This document shows positions 1-9,091 of a stretch of 64,000 nucleotides of DNA, one piece after another. The notes below the pieces were generated by a model. That model made no database searches. It was given only the letters and a program-made list of their open reading frames with translations, and was not told the DNA's origin. This DNA comes from Pelagibius sp048268885 (GTDB taxonomy: Bacteria > Pseudomonadota > Alphaproteobacteria > Kiloniellales > Kiloniellaceae), in assembly GCA_048268885.1 (NCBI GenBank), contig JBLWUP010000001.1:1-64000 (forward strand), in the 5' to 3' direction. The position numbers were made by a program, and so were the translations under genes. Every line of letters starts with the position of its first letter. Position 1 is the stretch's first letter.

Positions 1-678
1 GCTGATGCGGGTCTCCTCGGTCACCCGGGCGCAGAGCTCCGCGGAAGGATCGATCTCCATCCAGGCGAAGATTTCACGCAGATGCCGCGCCGGGTCGGCC
101 AGCAGGTCCTCGTAGCGCAGCTCGAAGCAGGTCCCCCCGCCGTCGCGGCGCAGGGCCAGGCCGTCACTCACATTGGAAACCCAGCGGCGGGCGTTCTGCA
201 CCGCGCTGGTGGAGGCCCAGCTGCGCCCCCAGTCCTTGCCCGCCGCCGCCAGGGAGGCGGCGACCGAGCGCGGGTCGCGGATAATATGGATGAAGCGCGC
301 CTCCGGCAGGACCTCGCGGATCTGCTCCACCACGGTGATGTGGGCCGGTGTCTTCTCCAGGATCACGGGCGTCTCCCCGATGGATTCCAGCACCGAGAGC
401 GCGAAGTCGCGCTGCAGGTCGAGGAAGCGGCCGCGCGAGATTGCCGCCTGCAGACCGACGCCCCGGCGGTCGCCGTCGTGGTGGCGCCAGCTGCGCTGCA
501 GCGCCGCCAGGTAGCCGCTGAACAGGTGGGTTTCCTGGCAGGTCGAGAGGTCGGGGTGCTTGGCCAGCATGATCTGCAGCCAGGTGGTGCCGCTGCGCGG
601 CGCCCCGAGAAGGAATACGTAGCTGCGCTTCACGCTCTGCTCTCCCGTCTGGTCTTTCGAGGCGGCGGCCGGGGTCAT
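1..678 (-). CDS. Sulfotransferase family protein (3' end outside window)
   Basis: Predicted PAPS-dependent sulfotransferase that would move sulfate from PAPS to a sugar or other acceptor. The visible 226 residues contain the 5'-phosphosulfate loop GAPRSGTTW at residues 25-33 and the 3'-phosphate motif RDPRSVAASL at about 134-143, with an EKTP motif near 108. These are the family hallmarks. The C-terminus runs off the window. The ATG overlaps the TGA of the upstream glycosyltransferase as ATGA, so the two are probably translationally coupled. The location suggests that the polysaccharide made by this locus may be sulfated. Acceptor identity is inference; sulfotransferases of this family are varied. 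Confidence 0.85.
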   Translation of the reverse strand, partial: MTPAAASKDQTGEQSVKRSYVFLLGAPRSGTTWLQIMLAKHPDLSTCQETHLFSGYLAALQRSWRHHDGDRRGVGLQAAISRGRFLDLQRDFALSVLESIGETPVILEKTPAHITVVEQIREVLPEARFIHIIRDPRSVAASLAAAGKDWGRSWASTSAVQNARRWVSNVSDGLALRRDGGGTCFELRYEDLLADPARHLREIFAWMEIDPSAELCARVTEETRIS

Positions 679-1607
679 GGGCTGGCCTCCATCCGCTTGC
701 GCCACTGCTGGGCGCGGCCGCAGGTCATCGCCACACCGATCAAGGCGTCGGCGGCCGCGTAGGAATTCCCGGTGACCCAATAGCGCAGGGCCCGCAGCAC
801 GTCCTGGGGCACGGTCCTGAAGAGATAGCGCGGATAGCCGAGCATCCGCGCGCCTCGGGGATCGAAGGTTTCCGGATTGCTCAGCGCCATGGAGCGGCCA
901 ATCCGCAGGTAACGCTGGAACACCGGATAGATACCGACCTGATGCGGCCGGACGATGTGCTTCACGCGCGCCGAGGGCACATAGTGCGACAGCTCACCCC
1001 GCGACAGGGCCTCCTGCACGAAAGCGGTGTCCTCGCCGCCGGCCGCCGTCGCCTGCCCTTCGAAGTTCACGCCGGGCGACTCGGAGAACCGCAGGGCGGA
1101 GACGACCTCCCGCCGGACCATGAAGTTCGCGCCTTTGAAAAAGGTCGAGGGCACCGGTCCCTCCGGCTGGCCAAGCGGCGTCCCGGCATAGGAGCGCCCC
1201 TCCTCCGCCAGCCGCCGCAACCAGCGCGGCGGCTCCTTCTGCCAGTGGTGACGGACTTGGCCGGCGAAAAGGCCGACCTCCGGATAACTTGCCGCGGCGC
1301 GCGCGAAGGCGGTGAGCCACTGCGGATCGGGCAGGACGTCGTCGTCCATGAAGACGATGAGATCGCCGCGCACCGCACCAAGCGCCCGGTTCAGCGCGAA
1401 GCTCTTGCCCCTGCGTGGCTCCGACAGGACCCGCAGCGGCAGCCGGTTGCCGTAGCGCTCCAGCACCTCCCGCGTGCCGTCACGGCTCGCGTTGTCGACG
1501 GCGACGAACTCGACGCCCGCCGCCGGCAGTCGCACGGCGGTCAGGGCGTCGAGGGTCAGCGGCAGCGTTTCCGCTCCGTTGTGGCTCGCCAGGATGACCG
1601 AGATCAT
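675..1607 (-). CDS. GT2 family glycosyltransferase
   Basis: 310-residue GT-A enzyme that transfers a sugar from a nucleotide sugar, presumably to a lipid-linked exopolysaccharide intermediate on the cytoplasmic face of the membrane. The N-terminus MISVILASHNGAETL is the typical GT2 opening strand, followed by VDNASRDGT and the metal-binding motif FMDDDVLPDPQW near residue 90. A GGEDTAF motif lies around residue 192. No membrane segments are evident. It follows a GT2 gene after 10 bases and overlaps the sulfotransferase by ATGA. Donor and acceptor cannot be read from the sequence. Confidence 0.9.
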   Translation of the reverse strand: MISVILASHNGAETLPLTLDALTAVRLPAAGVEFVAVDNASRDGTREVLERYGNRLPLRVLSEPRRGKSFALNRALGAVRGDLIVFMDDDVLPDPQWLTAFARAAASYPEVGLFAGQVRHHWQKEPPRWLRRLAEEGRSYAGTPLGQPEGPVPSTFFKGANFMVRREVVSALRFSESPGVNFEGQATAAGGEDTAFVQEALSRGELSHYVPSARVKHIVRPHQVGIYPVFQRYLRIGRSMALSNPETFDPRGARMLGYPRYLFRTVPQDVLRALRYWVTGNSYAAADALIGVAMTCGRAQQWRKRMEASP

Positions 1608-1617
1608 GGCTGCGCCC

Positions 1618-2580
1618 TCAAGAATCGACGGCCATGCGGCGCGGCCGCAGGGCCCGGACCATGCCGTCGCTCCAGCGCTGCGGCACGACGAACTGGGTGA
1701 TCAGGCGCAGGGCGTAAACCGTAGAGATATAGCGCCGTATCCAGCAGCGCCACAGCAAGCGCAGCACCACGCCGGGGTTCTGCCAGAAATAGGCCGGCGC
1801 CTTGGAGGCGAGCTGGGCCGCGAACTTGCGCCGCGTGCCCCAGGGCAGAAAGCCACGCGTCGTCTCCAGCCAATCAAGGGAGAGCAGGAACTTCGGGCGG
1901 TGGCTCATGCGGTCGGCACGGTCGTCGGCGTGCCAGCGGCTGAGGGGTTCCGGGTGAAAACGGAAATTCGCGCCGGCCTGCTGCAGGCGCAGACAGAAGT
2001 CCACGTCCTGATGAATGCGCAGTCCGTCGGTGAAGCGCACGGACGCCGCGAGCGCCCGGCTCATCAGCAGCGAGGAGGTATGGATCAGGTTGCCCCGCCA
2101 GGGGAAAAGATAGTCGCCGACGCCCTCCCCTTCGGCGAGCGGGCGTTCCGGCAAGGTCAGGTGCTCCGCGCCCCGGTCCAGCACCACCTGGCTGTAGTAG
2201 ACCGCGTCCCCTGGCCGGCCGTCGGCCAGGTAGGTGCGGATCTGCAGGGTCAGTTTGTCGGAGGTCCAGACGTCGTCGGAATCGAGAAAGGCCACGACCT
2301 CGCCCCGCGCCGCATCGATGCCCGCATTGCGGGCGGTGGCGCCGCCGCTGTTGGTCGCCAACGCCACCCACCGCAGCAGTTCCCGCGCCGCCGGCGTCAG
2401 GTCGAGCGTGACCGCGCGGGTCGAGGCGTCGTCGACCACGATGATCTCCAGCTCCGGGTAGTCCTGGGCCAGCACGCTGTCGACGGCGCGCTGCAACTCG
2501 GCCTCGCGGTTGTAGGTCGGGATGATGACACTCACCAAGGGGAGACCCTCGGCCGGCCGGGGGTTGTTCAGGTGACTCAT
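1618..2580 (-). CDS. GT2 family glycosyltransferase
   Basis: 320-residue GT-A glycosyltransferase with VSVIIPTYNREAEL, VVDDAST and FLDSDDVW (DxD-type site near residue 105). It is a soluble or membrane-associated enzyme of polysaccharide assembly. Its ATG overlaps the stop of the GT8 gene as ATGA, so it belongs to the same polycistronic unit. The C-terminus is rich in Arg and Trp, which may help membrane association (inference). Sugar specificity is unknown. Confidence 0.9.
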   Translation of the reverse strand: MSHLNNPRPAEGLPLVSVIIPTYNREAELQRAVDSVLAQDYPELEIIVVDDASTRAVTLDLTPAARELLRWVALATNSGGATARNAGIDAARGEVVAFLDSDDVWTSDKLTLQIRTYLADGRPGDAVYYSQVVLDRGAEHLTLPERPLAEGEGVGDYLFPWRGNLIHTSSLLMSRALAASVRFTDGLRIHQDVDFCLRLQQAGANFRFHPEPLSRWHADDRADRMSHRPKFLLSLDWLETTRGFLPWGTRRKFAAQLASKAPAYFWQNPGVVLRLLWRCWIRRYISTVYALRLITQFVVPQRWSDGMVRALRPRRMAVDS

Positions 2581-3545
2581 GCTTTGATCCCCAGGCCCTT
2601 CGCCTTCATCTGGCGGTACAGCCGGCGCGCCGGGTAGTAGGCATCGGGCAGGCGGTCGCGGAAGGCCGATTGCGGCCAGTTCCGCAGCCGCGTCAACAGG
2701 CTGCCGAGCGAGATGTCGCGGGGTTGGAAATCACTGTAAGGTGTCCTTGCAAGATATTGATAATATGTCTCTTTGTAGGGGTGCAAATTTGCGAAATGCC
2801 AGGGTTTCGACGGCGTGGTGTAGTGGACGATCCCCGGATCCTCCAACAGGCGGCGGAAGTCGGGATAACTCAGGGATAAGCCGTCGGGCTCGCTCCACAG
2901 CATGGCGGTCTGGAAGTTCCAGTTCGGCGCCAGCTCCCGGATTTCCCCACAGAAGACCGCGTTCAGCGCGTCCTGGTCGTGCGCCCAGAGATGGTCGTGA
3001 TACGCCTCGATGAAACGGATCAGGCGGTCGGTGCCGTCCAGTTCGCGCCAGCGCTTCAGGTTCATCAGCAGGACGCCGGCGTTGAAGTAGTCGGCGCCTT
3101 GCGGCATCTCCAGGTCGTCGTGGCGCACGAAGAAGGGATTGCGCACGGCCCCCAGAACCTTGTCGCCCAAGTCCGTCGCCCAGAGCGCCGCGATGTCATG
3201 GCGCACCACCAGGTCACAATCCAGGTAGAGCACTTTCTCCACGCTCTCCGGCAGGATCTGCGGAATGAAGATGCGCAGGTAGGAAGCATGGGAGATGTGG
3301 TTGTCGGTCCGGAAGTGGCTGTAGCGGCTGATATCGAAAGGCTGGAAGGTCAGCTCGACGTTGCCGAAGCGCGCCGCCAGGGCGGCCAGCTTCCAGCGGT
3401 CCGCCTCGGCCATGTTCAGCGTCACCACCAGGATATCGAAACGCTGCGCCGGATTGTTTTCCAGCAGGGACACCAGCGTCACGGCAAGGTGCTGGCTGTA
3501 GCTGACGTCGACGCCGAAGATGATCTTGATCGGCTGCTGCGTCAT
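2577..3545 (-). CDS. GT8 family glycosyltransferase (LPS/EPS glucosyl- or galactosyltransferase type)
   Basis: GT8 retaining glycosyltransferase, usually a UDP-Glc or UDP-Gal transferase of LPS core or EPS synthesis. Supporting motifs are IIFGVDVSYSQHLAVT at the N-terminus, LYLDCDLVV (DxD), FNAGVLLMNLKRW, the HDQDALNAV segment and the C-terminal HYTTPSKPW. I place the start at the ATG at 3545 because a GGGAGGGAG Shine-Dalgarno lies 10 bases upstream. The in-frame ATG at 3566 sits only three bases after the upstream stop and has no ribosome site. Length 322 residues fits the family. Confidence 0.9.
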   Translation of the reverse strand: MTQQPIKIIFGVDVSYSQHLAVTLVSLLENNPAQRFDILVVTLNMAEADRWKLAALAARFGNVELTFQPFDISRYSHFRTDNHISHASYLRIFIPQILPESVEKVLYLDCDLVVRHDIAALWATDLGDKVLGAVRNPFFVRHDDLEMPQGADYFNAGVLLMNLKRWRELDGTDRLIRFIEAYHDHLWAHDQDALNAVFCGEIRELAPNWNFQTAMLWSEPDGLSLSYPDFRRLLEDPGIVHYTTPSKPWHFANLHPYKETYYQYLARTPYSDFQPRDISLGSLLTRLRNWPQSAFRDRLPDAYYPARRLYRQMKAKGLGIKA

Positions 3546-3569
3546 GCCTCTCGCGCTCCCTCCCATCTT

Positions 3570-4688
3570 CTAGCCGGCCAACTTCAGCGGATCTTGCGGG
3601 GCACCTCTGATGCTCTCCTCCAGGATCGTGACCAGGGTGGCGAGCTGTTGCTGAGGGTCGATCTCCGGCCGGCGGGAGTGGGCCAAAGCGGCGCCGGAGG
3701 CATCCCCGTAGGCGCGGCGATCGCGCCAGTACTCGCGCAGCACCGCCGCCCAGGTTGCCGCGGGGGCGTCGTGCGGCAGCACGCGTCCGCCCGGGCCCAC
3801 CGCCTCCGGCAGGCCGCCACGGTCACTTGCCAGGACCGGGATGCCGCTGAACTGGGCCTCGGTGACCACCCGGCCCCAGGCCTCCTCCCATTGGCTCGGC
3901 ACCAGAAGGGTGTGCGTGGCCTGATAGATCTGGCGCATGTCGTGGGTGCGCGGCTCCAGATGGACGTTGACCTGCGCCGCCACGCGGGCCTCGAGCGCCG
4001 CCTTCTCCTCCCGGCTCATCGGCCAGCCCTCGACGAAGCAGAAGGGAATGTCCGGGCAAAGCTTCGCAATCTCGAAAGCCAGGTCGACGCCCTTCACCGG
4101 GTGCGGATTCACGAAGGTGACGTACTTCGGCGCGCGCGGCGTGGCGTAGCGGTCCGCCCGGAACAACGGGCGGATCACCTCCGGCTGCGGGCCGTAGGCG
4201 GCACGGAACCGGTCGGCGACGAATTGCGAGTTGGCGATATAGCCCAACTCCGGCAGCTCGGCCGGATCGCCCCCCAGCTCGTGAAACTCGACGTCGCGCA
4301 GGTAGACCACCGTCGGCACGCCCGTCGCCTGGAAGGCTTTGGCCATCTTCATCGGCGCGCCCGCCTGGACCAGAATCACGTCGGGCTGCTCCCGCGCCAC
4401 GGCTTCCTCCACATGGAGGTCGGGAAACCAGGCGCGCTGAACCGGATAGCCCGGCAGGCTGTCGGTCAGCAGCGGCTGCCGGCCCAACTTCATCAGCACG
4501 CGATTGCGCAGGGCCAACCAGCCATTGCCCTGCAGCTGCGCCAGCACAGCACAGGTATAGCCCCGCTCGCGCAGCGCCAGGATCAGCTCGTGGCTGCTCG
4601 ACTCCGATCCGCCGACCCGCTGAGGCAGGTATCCGTGGCCGGTGGCGAAGAGAATCTTCATGCCCGTGTTGCTCGACAAATCAGACAA
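3570..4688 (-). CDS. GT4-like (GT-B fold) glycosyltransferase
   Basis: 372-residue GT-B glycosyltransferase. The N-terminal domain opens with KILFATGHGYLPQRVGGSE, the loop typical of GT4 enzymes. The C-terminal domain has LVPSQWEEAWGRVVTEAQ and SDRGGLPEAVG, the nucleotide-sugar EX7E region. The start is taken as TTG at 4688 because GGGAGG lies about 8 bases upstream; the ATG at 4661 has no such site but begins right at the first strand. It overlaps the preceding GT2 gene by 8 bases. Specificity is not predictable. Confidence 0.88.
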   Translation of the reverse strand: MSDLSSNTGMKILFATGHGYLPQRVGGSESSSHELILALRERGYTCAVLAQLQGNGWLALRNRVLMKLGRQPLLTDSLPGYPVQRAWFPDLHVEEAVAREQPDVILVQAGAPMKMAKAFQATGVPTVVYLRDVEFHELGGDPAELPELGYIANSQFVADRFRAAYGPQPEVIRPLFRADRYATPRAPKYVTFVNPHPVKGVDLAFEIAKLCPDIPFCFVEGWPMSREEKAALEARVAAQVNVHLEPRTHDMRQIYQATHTLLVPSQWEEAWGRVVTEAQFSGIPVLASDRGGLPEAVGPGGRVLPHDAPAATWAAVLREYWRDRRAYGDASGAALAHSRRPEIDPQQQLATLVTILEESIRGAPQDPLKLAG

Positions 4689-5682
4689 AATGGCGGCCTC
4701 CCGGAAGGCGTTTACGCAGACTCTGCAAACCGTAAAAAGCGAGAAAAGGGGTCAGATCCGGATGGCGGGCGAAGATGCCTCCGGCATCCCGCAGGCGCCG
4801 CCCCTTCACGGCCTCGACGAAGCGGGTGAATTCCACGTTGCGGTCGACCGACCACTGGCGCTGTCTGAGGACGCGGCGCAGCGCCGGTTCGGCCTGCACC
4901 TCCGGGCGCGCGAGCAGCGCCCGGTTCGCGCCACTGAGAGCCTGCAGATCGGCGAGCGACAGACGGCGCGATAGAGACCCGGGCGTCATGCGGTAGAAGT
5001 ATCCCGCTTCGGGCTCGGCCACGCAGCGACCGCCGGCCAGCAGGGCATCGAGCAGGAAATGGAAGTCCTCGCCGATGCGCAGGCCTTCGTCCTGGCGCAG
5101 GCCATGGCCCGTCACGAAGGCATGGCGAATCATCGGCTTCAGGTAGCCGAGCTTGAAGTCCGGCGTGAGAAACAGATTGCGGCGCACGAAGGCGGCCGGC
5201 GACAGGGGGGCCGAGAAGAGCGAATCGCCCGGCGACAAGGCCCTGCCCCGTGCATCCCCCTCGGCGCCGACCAGGCGCAGGTTGTCGACCACGATGTCGG
5301 CCTGTTGCGCCTCGCCCCGCGCGACCAGACGGGCCAGGCGGTCCGGCGCGAACCGATCGTCGGCATCGAGCAGCGCCAGCCACTCGCCCCGCGCCTCGGC
5401 CAGGGCCCTGTTCCGCGCCGCCGCGGCGCCCCGGTTCTCCGCCGCGCGCAACACCCGGATCCGCGGGTCCGCCGCCGCCTGCGCTTCGGCCCAGGCCACC
5501 GCATCGTCGCTCGAGCCGTCGTCGGCGACGATGACCTCGAAAGACGTGAGGGTCTGCGCCAACACGGAATTCACGGCTTCGCGGAGCGCCCTGCCGGGAT
5601 TATAGGCAGGCACCAGCACCGAAACCTTTGGGGCCGGCGGCGACTTGAATTCAGTAGTACTTGCGGAAACTGCGATCGGCAT
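4681..5682 (-). CDS. GT2 family glycosyltransferase
   Basis: 333-residue GT-A enzyme with KVSVLVPAYNPGRAL, VADDGSSDD and LLDADDRFAPDRL (DxD near residue 107), resembling succinoglycan ExoO/ExoW-type transferases in general layout (family-level similarity only). The start ATG lies inside the end of the Wzc-like gene, a 32-base overlap that also covers its tyrosine tail. No other ATG is available before the first beta strand. The last 30 residues are basic. It acts in the same EPS unit as its neighbours. Confidence 0.88.
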   Translation of the reverse strand: MPIAVSASTTEFKSPPAPKVSVLVPAYNPGRALREAVNSVLAQTLTSFEVIVADDGSSDDAVAWAEAQAAADPRIRVLRAAENRGAAAARNRALAEARGEWLALLDADDRFAPDRLARLVARGEAQQADIVVDNLRLVGAEGDARGRALSPGDSLFSAPLSPAAFVRRNLFLTPDFKLGYLKPMIRHAFVTGHGLRQDEGLRIGEDFHFLLDALLAGGRCVAEPEAGYFYRMTPGSLSRRLSLADLQALSGANRALLARPEVQAEPALRRVLRQRQWSVDRNVEFTRFVEAVKGRRLRDAGGIFARHPDLTPFLAFYGLQSLRKRLPGGRHFV

Positions 5683-7906
5683 AGCCCACCATGTAAGGGT
5701 TCGACTTGGCGCTGCGGGTCAGCTTGGCTTGGCTCATCACCACGCCGGAGAGGTGCGCCCGGCCGCGGCGCAGGCGTTGCAGGGTCGCGGCCACGAAGCG
5801 GCGCGGCGTGCGCTGCCAGCGCACGATGACCACCGTCTGGTCCGCCAGCTCCGCCAAGGTCGCGGCGTCGGACACCGCAAGCACCGGCGGCGCGTCGAGG
5901 CACACCAGGTCGTACTGCTGGGCCGCCGCCGCCACGAACTTGGCCAGCTTCGGCGAGCGCAGGACCTGCTGCGGGTCGTCGACCCGGACCCCCGGGGAGA
6001 TGGTCGAGAGACCGCTCTCCTCATCCACCTGCACGGCCTGCTCCAAGGGACAGTCGTTCAGGACATAGTCCGAAAGACCCAGCCCGCGTTCCTCGTCGGA
6101 AGCCCGCAGGTCGCAATCGATGCGCAGCACGTTGAGGCCGCCCCCGGCAAGCGAGCCGCAGAGGCTGCGCGTGAAGATCGACTTGCCTTCGTTGGGCACC
6201 GAGGAGGTCACGAGCAGGACGTTGCCCAGACCGTAGGCCCGGCGGTCGACGCGCAAGGCGGCATAGACCCCCTTGTGCGCCTCGGCAAAGGAGGAGTTCG
6301 GCTCCTCCTCCAGGAACTGCGCCAGGCCGACACCGGCGACCTTGCGCGCCGACACCTTGGGGATCACCGCCAGCACCGGCAGGCCGGCCGCCGTCTGCAG
6401 TTCCTCCGGCGTGCGGAAACCCGGCACCGAGAGTTCCAGCAGCAACACAATCAGACCGCCGATCCCGCAGCCGAGCACCACCGCGATGGCGTAGTTCAGC
6501 TTGGTCTTGGGAAAGGACGGGCCGGTCGGAATGCTGGCCAGGGAAAGAATGCGCGACTGCGCCTGGTCGAAGTCGAGCTGCGAGGTCTCCTTGTAGCGGC
6601 CGAGGAAGCTTTCGAAGACCTCCCGCGTCGCCTCGGCTTCGCGCTGCAGGGCACGCAGTTCGATCTGCGCGGCATTGAGGGCATCGGAGTCCTGTTGCAG
6701 GTCGAGAAGGGAATCCCGGATCGAGTTCAGGCGTTGCAGGGCGATCTGCTTCTCATTCTGCAGGCTGGAGAGCAGGCGCTGCGCCTCCTCCTGCATCTGC
6801 TGCTGGCGCTTTTCCAGCTCCGAACGCAGGGTCACGACCTTCGGGTGGCGCGGCCCCAGGGTGCTCAGCAGCTGCGACTCCTCCTGGCGCAGCCGCATCT
6901 CCTCCAGGCGCAGTTCGTCTATTACGGTCGAGGCGACCCCGTCGAAGGCTGCCGTGCCGCCACGGGCGGTCATGACCGCCCGCAGGCGTTCAAGCCGCTC
7001 ATTGACGGTATCCAGTTCCAGCTGCGCCTCGATCTGACTGCGGTTGACGGCGAAGATCTGTTCGGCCAGCAACTCGCTGTCGTTCTCGGAGATGATCGGC
7101 GTCGTCTCGCGGAACTCCTCGACCGCCCGTTCGGCGGTTTCGACATCCGCGCGCAGGTCTTCGATACGCCCGCCAAGGAAGGTGTTGGCGCCGGCCAGGG
7201 CCTCGGTCTTCAGCTGCACCTGGTCCTGGATATAAGCCTTCGCGACGGCATTGGCGATCTGCTGCGAAAGCAAGGGATCGCTGGTCGTATAGGAAAGCGA
7301 GATGACCCGCGAAGCGCCCTGGACCGAAACATCCAGGTTGGCGAGGAAATTGCCGAGGATGCGGGTCTCGCCCCAGTTGCGCCGGGCTTCGTCCGGCGGC
7401 AGGTCCCAGGCACCGGGCCCCTGCGCCAGTTCAACCCCGTGCCGCTTGGCGGGCTCGTTGCGCAACCAGGCAATGACCGGCGCAAAGAGTCCCTTCACCG
7501 CCGCCTTGACCTCGTCGGTCAGGCTGTCCTCCCTTGGCGTCAACGAGGGATTGAACTCGGCCAGGGCCGCCAGTCCCATGCCGTCGACAACACGGTGCGC
7601 CACGGTCGGCGACTTGATGATCTGGACCTCGCTCTGCATGGTCTCCAGGCTGACCGGCAGGCTGGACATCACCGACTCGATTTCAATCACTTGCTGCTGG
7701 CGCGGCTCGACGATGATCGACGCGGTAGCGGTGTAGCGCGGCGTGATGACGCCATTGGCGATAATCGCGGCCGACAAGGCGAGCAGCAGACAAAGGCCGA
7801 TGATCCACTTGCGGCGCCACAGCACGCCCATCACCTGCAGGATCGAAAGGCCCATAAGCCCAGGATCGAACCTGGATTCCGCCTCCTGTTGCCGCTGTAT
7901 CGTCAT
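5651..7906 (-). CDS. Wzc/ExoP-like polysaccharide co-polymerase with C-terminal tyrosine autokinase domain
   Basis: Inner-membrane protein controlling EPS chain length and export. The N-terminal Wzz domain starts with a membrane segment (WIIGLCLLLALSAAII) and SIIVEP. A long periplasmic coiled coil rich in Glu, Gln and Arg follows, then a second membrane segment (IAVVLGCGIGGLIVLLLEL) near residue 480. The cytoplasmic BY-kinase part has Walker A SSVPNEGKS, Walker A' RIDCDLR and Walker B LVCLDAPP. The tail ends in YADRSFRKYY, with only about four tyrosines, fewer than in enteric Wzc. The start is uncertain: ATG at 7906 is used, but TTG at 7924 has a better GGGGAG ribosome site. Confidence 0.92.
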   Translation of the reverse strand: MTIQRQQEAESRFDPGLMGLSILQVMGVLWRRKWIIGLCLLLALSAAIIANGVITPRYTATASIIVEPRQQQVIEIESVMSSLPVSLETMQSEVQIIKSPTVAHRVVDGMGLAALAEFNPSLTPREDSLTDEVKAAVKGLFAPVIAWLRNEPAKRHGVELAQGPGAWDLPPDEARRNWGETRILGNFLANLDVSVQGASRVISLSYTTSDPLLSQQIANAVAKAYIQDQVQLKTEALAGANTFLGGRIEDLRADVETAERAVEEFRETTPIISENDSELLAEQIFAVNRSQIEAQLELDTVNERLERLRAVMTARGGTAAFDGVASTVIDELRLEEMRLRQEESQLLSTLGPRHPKVVTLRSELEKRQQQMQEEAQRLLSSLQNEKQIALQRLNSIRDSLLDLQQDSDALNAAQIELRALQREAEATREVFESFLGRYKETSQLDFDQAQSRILSLASIPTGPSFPKTKLNYAIAVVLGCGIGGLIVLLLELSVPGFRTPEELQTAAGLPVLAVIPKVSARKVAGVGLAQFLEEEPNSSFAEAHKGVYAALRVDRRAYGLGNVLLVTSSVPNEGKSIFTRSLCGSLAGGGLNVLRIDCDLRASDEERGLGLSDYVLNDCPLEQAVQVDEESGLSTISPGVRVDDPQQVLRSPKLAKFVAAAAQQYDLVCLDAPPVLAVSDAATLAELADQTVVIVRWQRTPRRFVAATLQRLRRGRAHLSGVVMSQAKLTRSAKSNPYMVGYADRSFRKYY

Positions 7907-8078
7907 CGAAGTCGCATGCTCCAACCTTGGTCTCCCCAACCCGGCTCTTCCAATTCAGGTCTCTTCCGCCCCGCCAGCGCGGCATGGCATCCGGCTTTCG
8001 CGAAACGTAACAAAGACATGGCGGCGGTTCGTCGCGAGGCGAGCAATGCTCGACAAAAGACACAAAGGTCGCTTCGTT

Positions 8079-9017
8079 TCATGAGCCATGGACCTCCCGG
8101 TACTCGGTGTAGTTCGAGCCGAAGGTGCTCATGAGGATGCCGCATCCCCGGCATAGCGTATAAAGCGGCCTGACGATGCGGTCCTTGCGGCCGAACCCCA
8201 GCACGACGAGATTGGCCAGGAAGAGTCCGCCGCCCGCGGCCACGCGCAGCAGGCCACGCAACAGGTTCACGGGGCGGCGCCAGACGGCCGGGCGGCGCCC
8301 CCGCAAAAAGAGCAAGGCCTCCACATTGCCGGTGCGGTACCAGCGCTTCAGCAACCAGCTCAGACGCGCGCGGCTGGGTGGCACGGTTTCGTAGACCACG
8401 GCGTCGGCGGCGTAGACGATGCGACCGCCGGCGTTCAGCAGGTCGCGGAACAGCATGGTGTCCTCGCCGCCGGTCAGCGCGAAACGGTTGTCGAACGACA
8501 GTCCCAAAGTGCGCAGGCGGCGAAGGTCGATCAGGACATTGCCGGTGTAGGCGTCCTGCAGTTCAACCCCGTCGGCGTAAGCGGGCGTCTCGAAGAAGCG
8601 TCCGGCGGCCAGCCATCGCGGGGCCTCGGGCGGCAGCAAGGGTTCCACCGCCCCGACGATCACCGTCGCGCCGCTGCGCCGCTGTGCCGCGAGCAAGGCG
8701 CCGAGCCAACGCGGCGCCGGCATTTCGTCGTCGTCGATGAAAGCCACGAAGTCGCAGTCCAGCCTGCCGGCAGTCTGCAGGGCCGAGTTGCGGGCATAGG
8801 TGATGCCGCGGCGGCGTTCAGAAACAAAATGCAGCGGCCAGGGCAAAACGGCCTGAGCCGCCGCAACCAGCGGCCCCGCCGATGCGTCCGGGCTGTTGTC
8901 GACGATCACCACCTCCACAGCCACATCCGGCGGCGTTTGCAGCCCCCCGATCGCATCGAGCAGGCGCCGCAGTCCTTCCGGACGACAAAAGGTGGCGGCG
9001 CAGAGCGCTACACGCAT
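8079..9017 (-). CDS. GT2 family glycosyltransferase
   Basis: 312-residue GT-A enzyme starting MRVALCAATFCRPEGL, with VVIVDNSPDASAG, FIDDDEMPAPRW (DxD) and TGGEDTMLFRDL. The ATG at 9017 is preferred because GGGGAGG lies about 8 bases upstream and the first family motif follows directly; a longer open frame to 9101 has no such support. The C-terminus has a hydrophobic stretch near residues 260-285 (VAAGGGLFLANLVVLGFG) that may anchor it in the membrane. It faces the GH16 gene head to head, so the two promoters must be close together. Confidence 0.88.
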   Translation of the reverse strand: MRVALCAATFCRPEGLRRLLDAIGGLQTPPDVAVEVVIVDNSPDASAGPLVAAAQAVLPWPLHFVSERRRGITYARNSALQTAGRLDCDFVAFIDDDEMPAPRWLGALLAAQRRSGATVIVGAVEPLLPPEAPRWLAAGRFFETPAYADGVELQDAYTGNVLIDLRRLRTLGLSFDNRFALTGGEDTMLFRDLLNAGGRIVYAADAVVYETVPPSRARLSWLLKRWYRTGNVEALLFLRGRRPAVWRRPVNLLRGLLRVAAGGGLFLANLVVLGFGRKDRIVRPLYTLCRGCGILMSTFGSNYTEYREVHGS

Positions 9018-9091
9018 GACACAGCCTCCCCGGCGGTGCGGCGATAGACTCCCGCCCCACGCGCCCCGGAAACAGAGGAGGACAATCCGGC

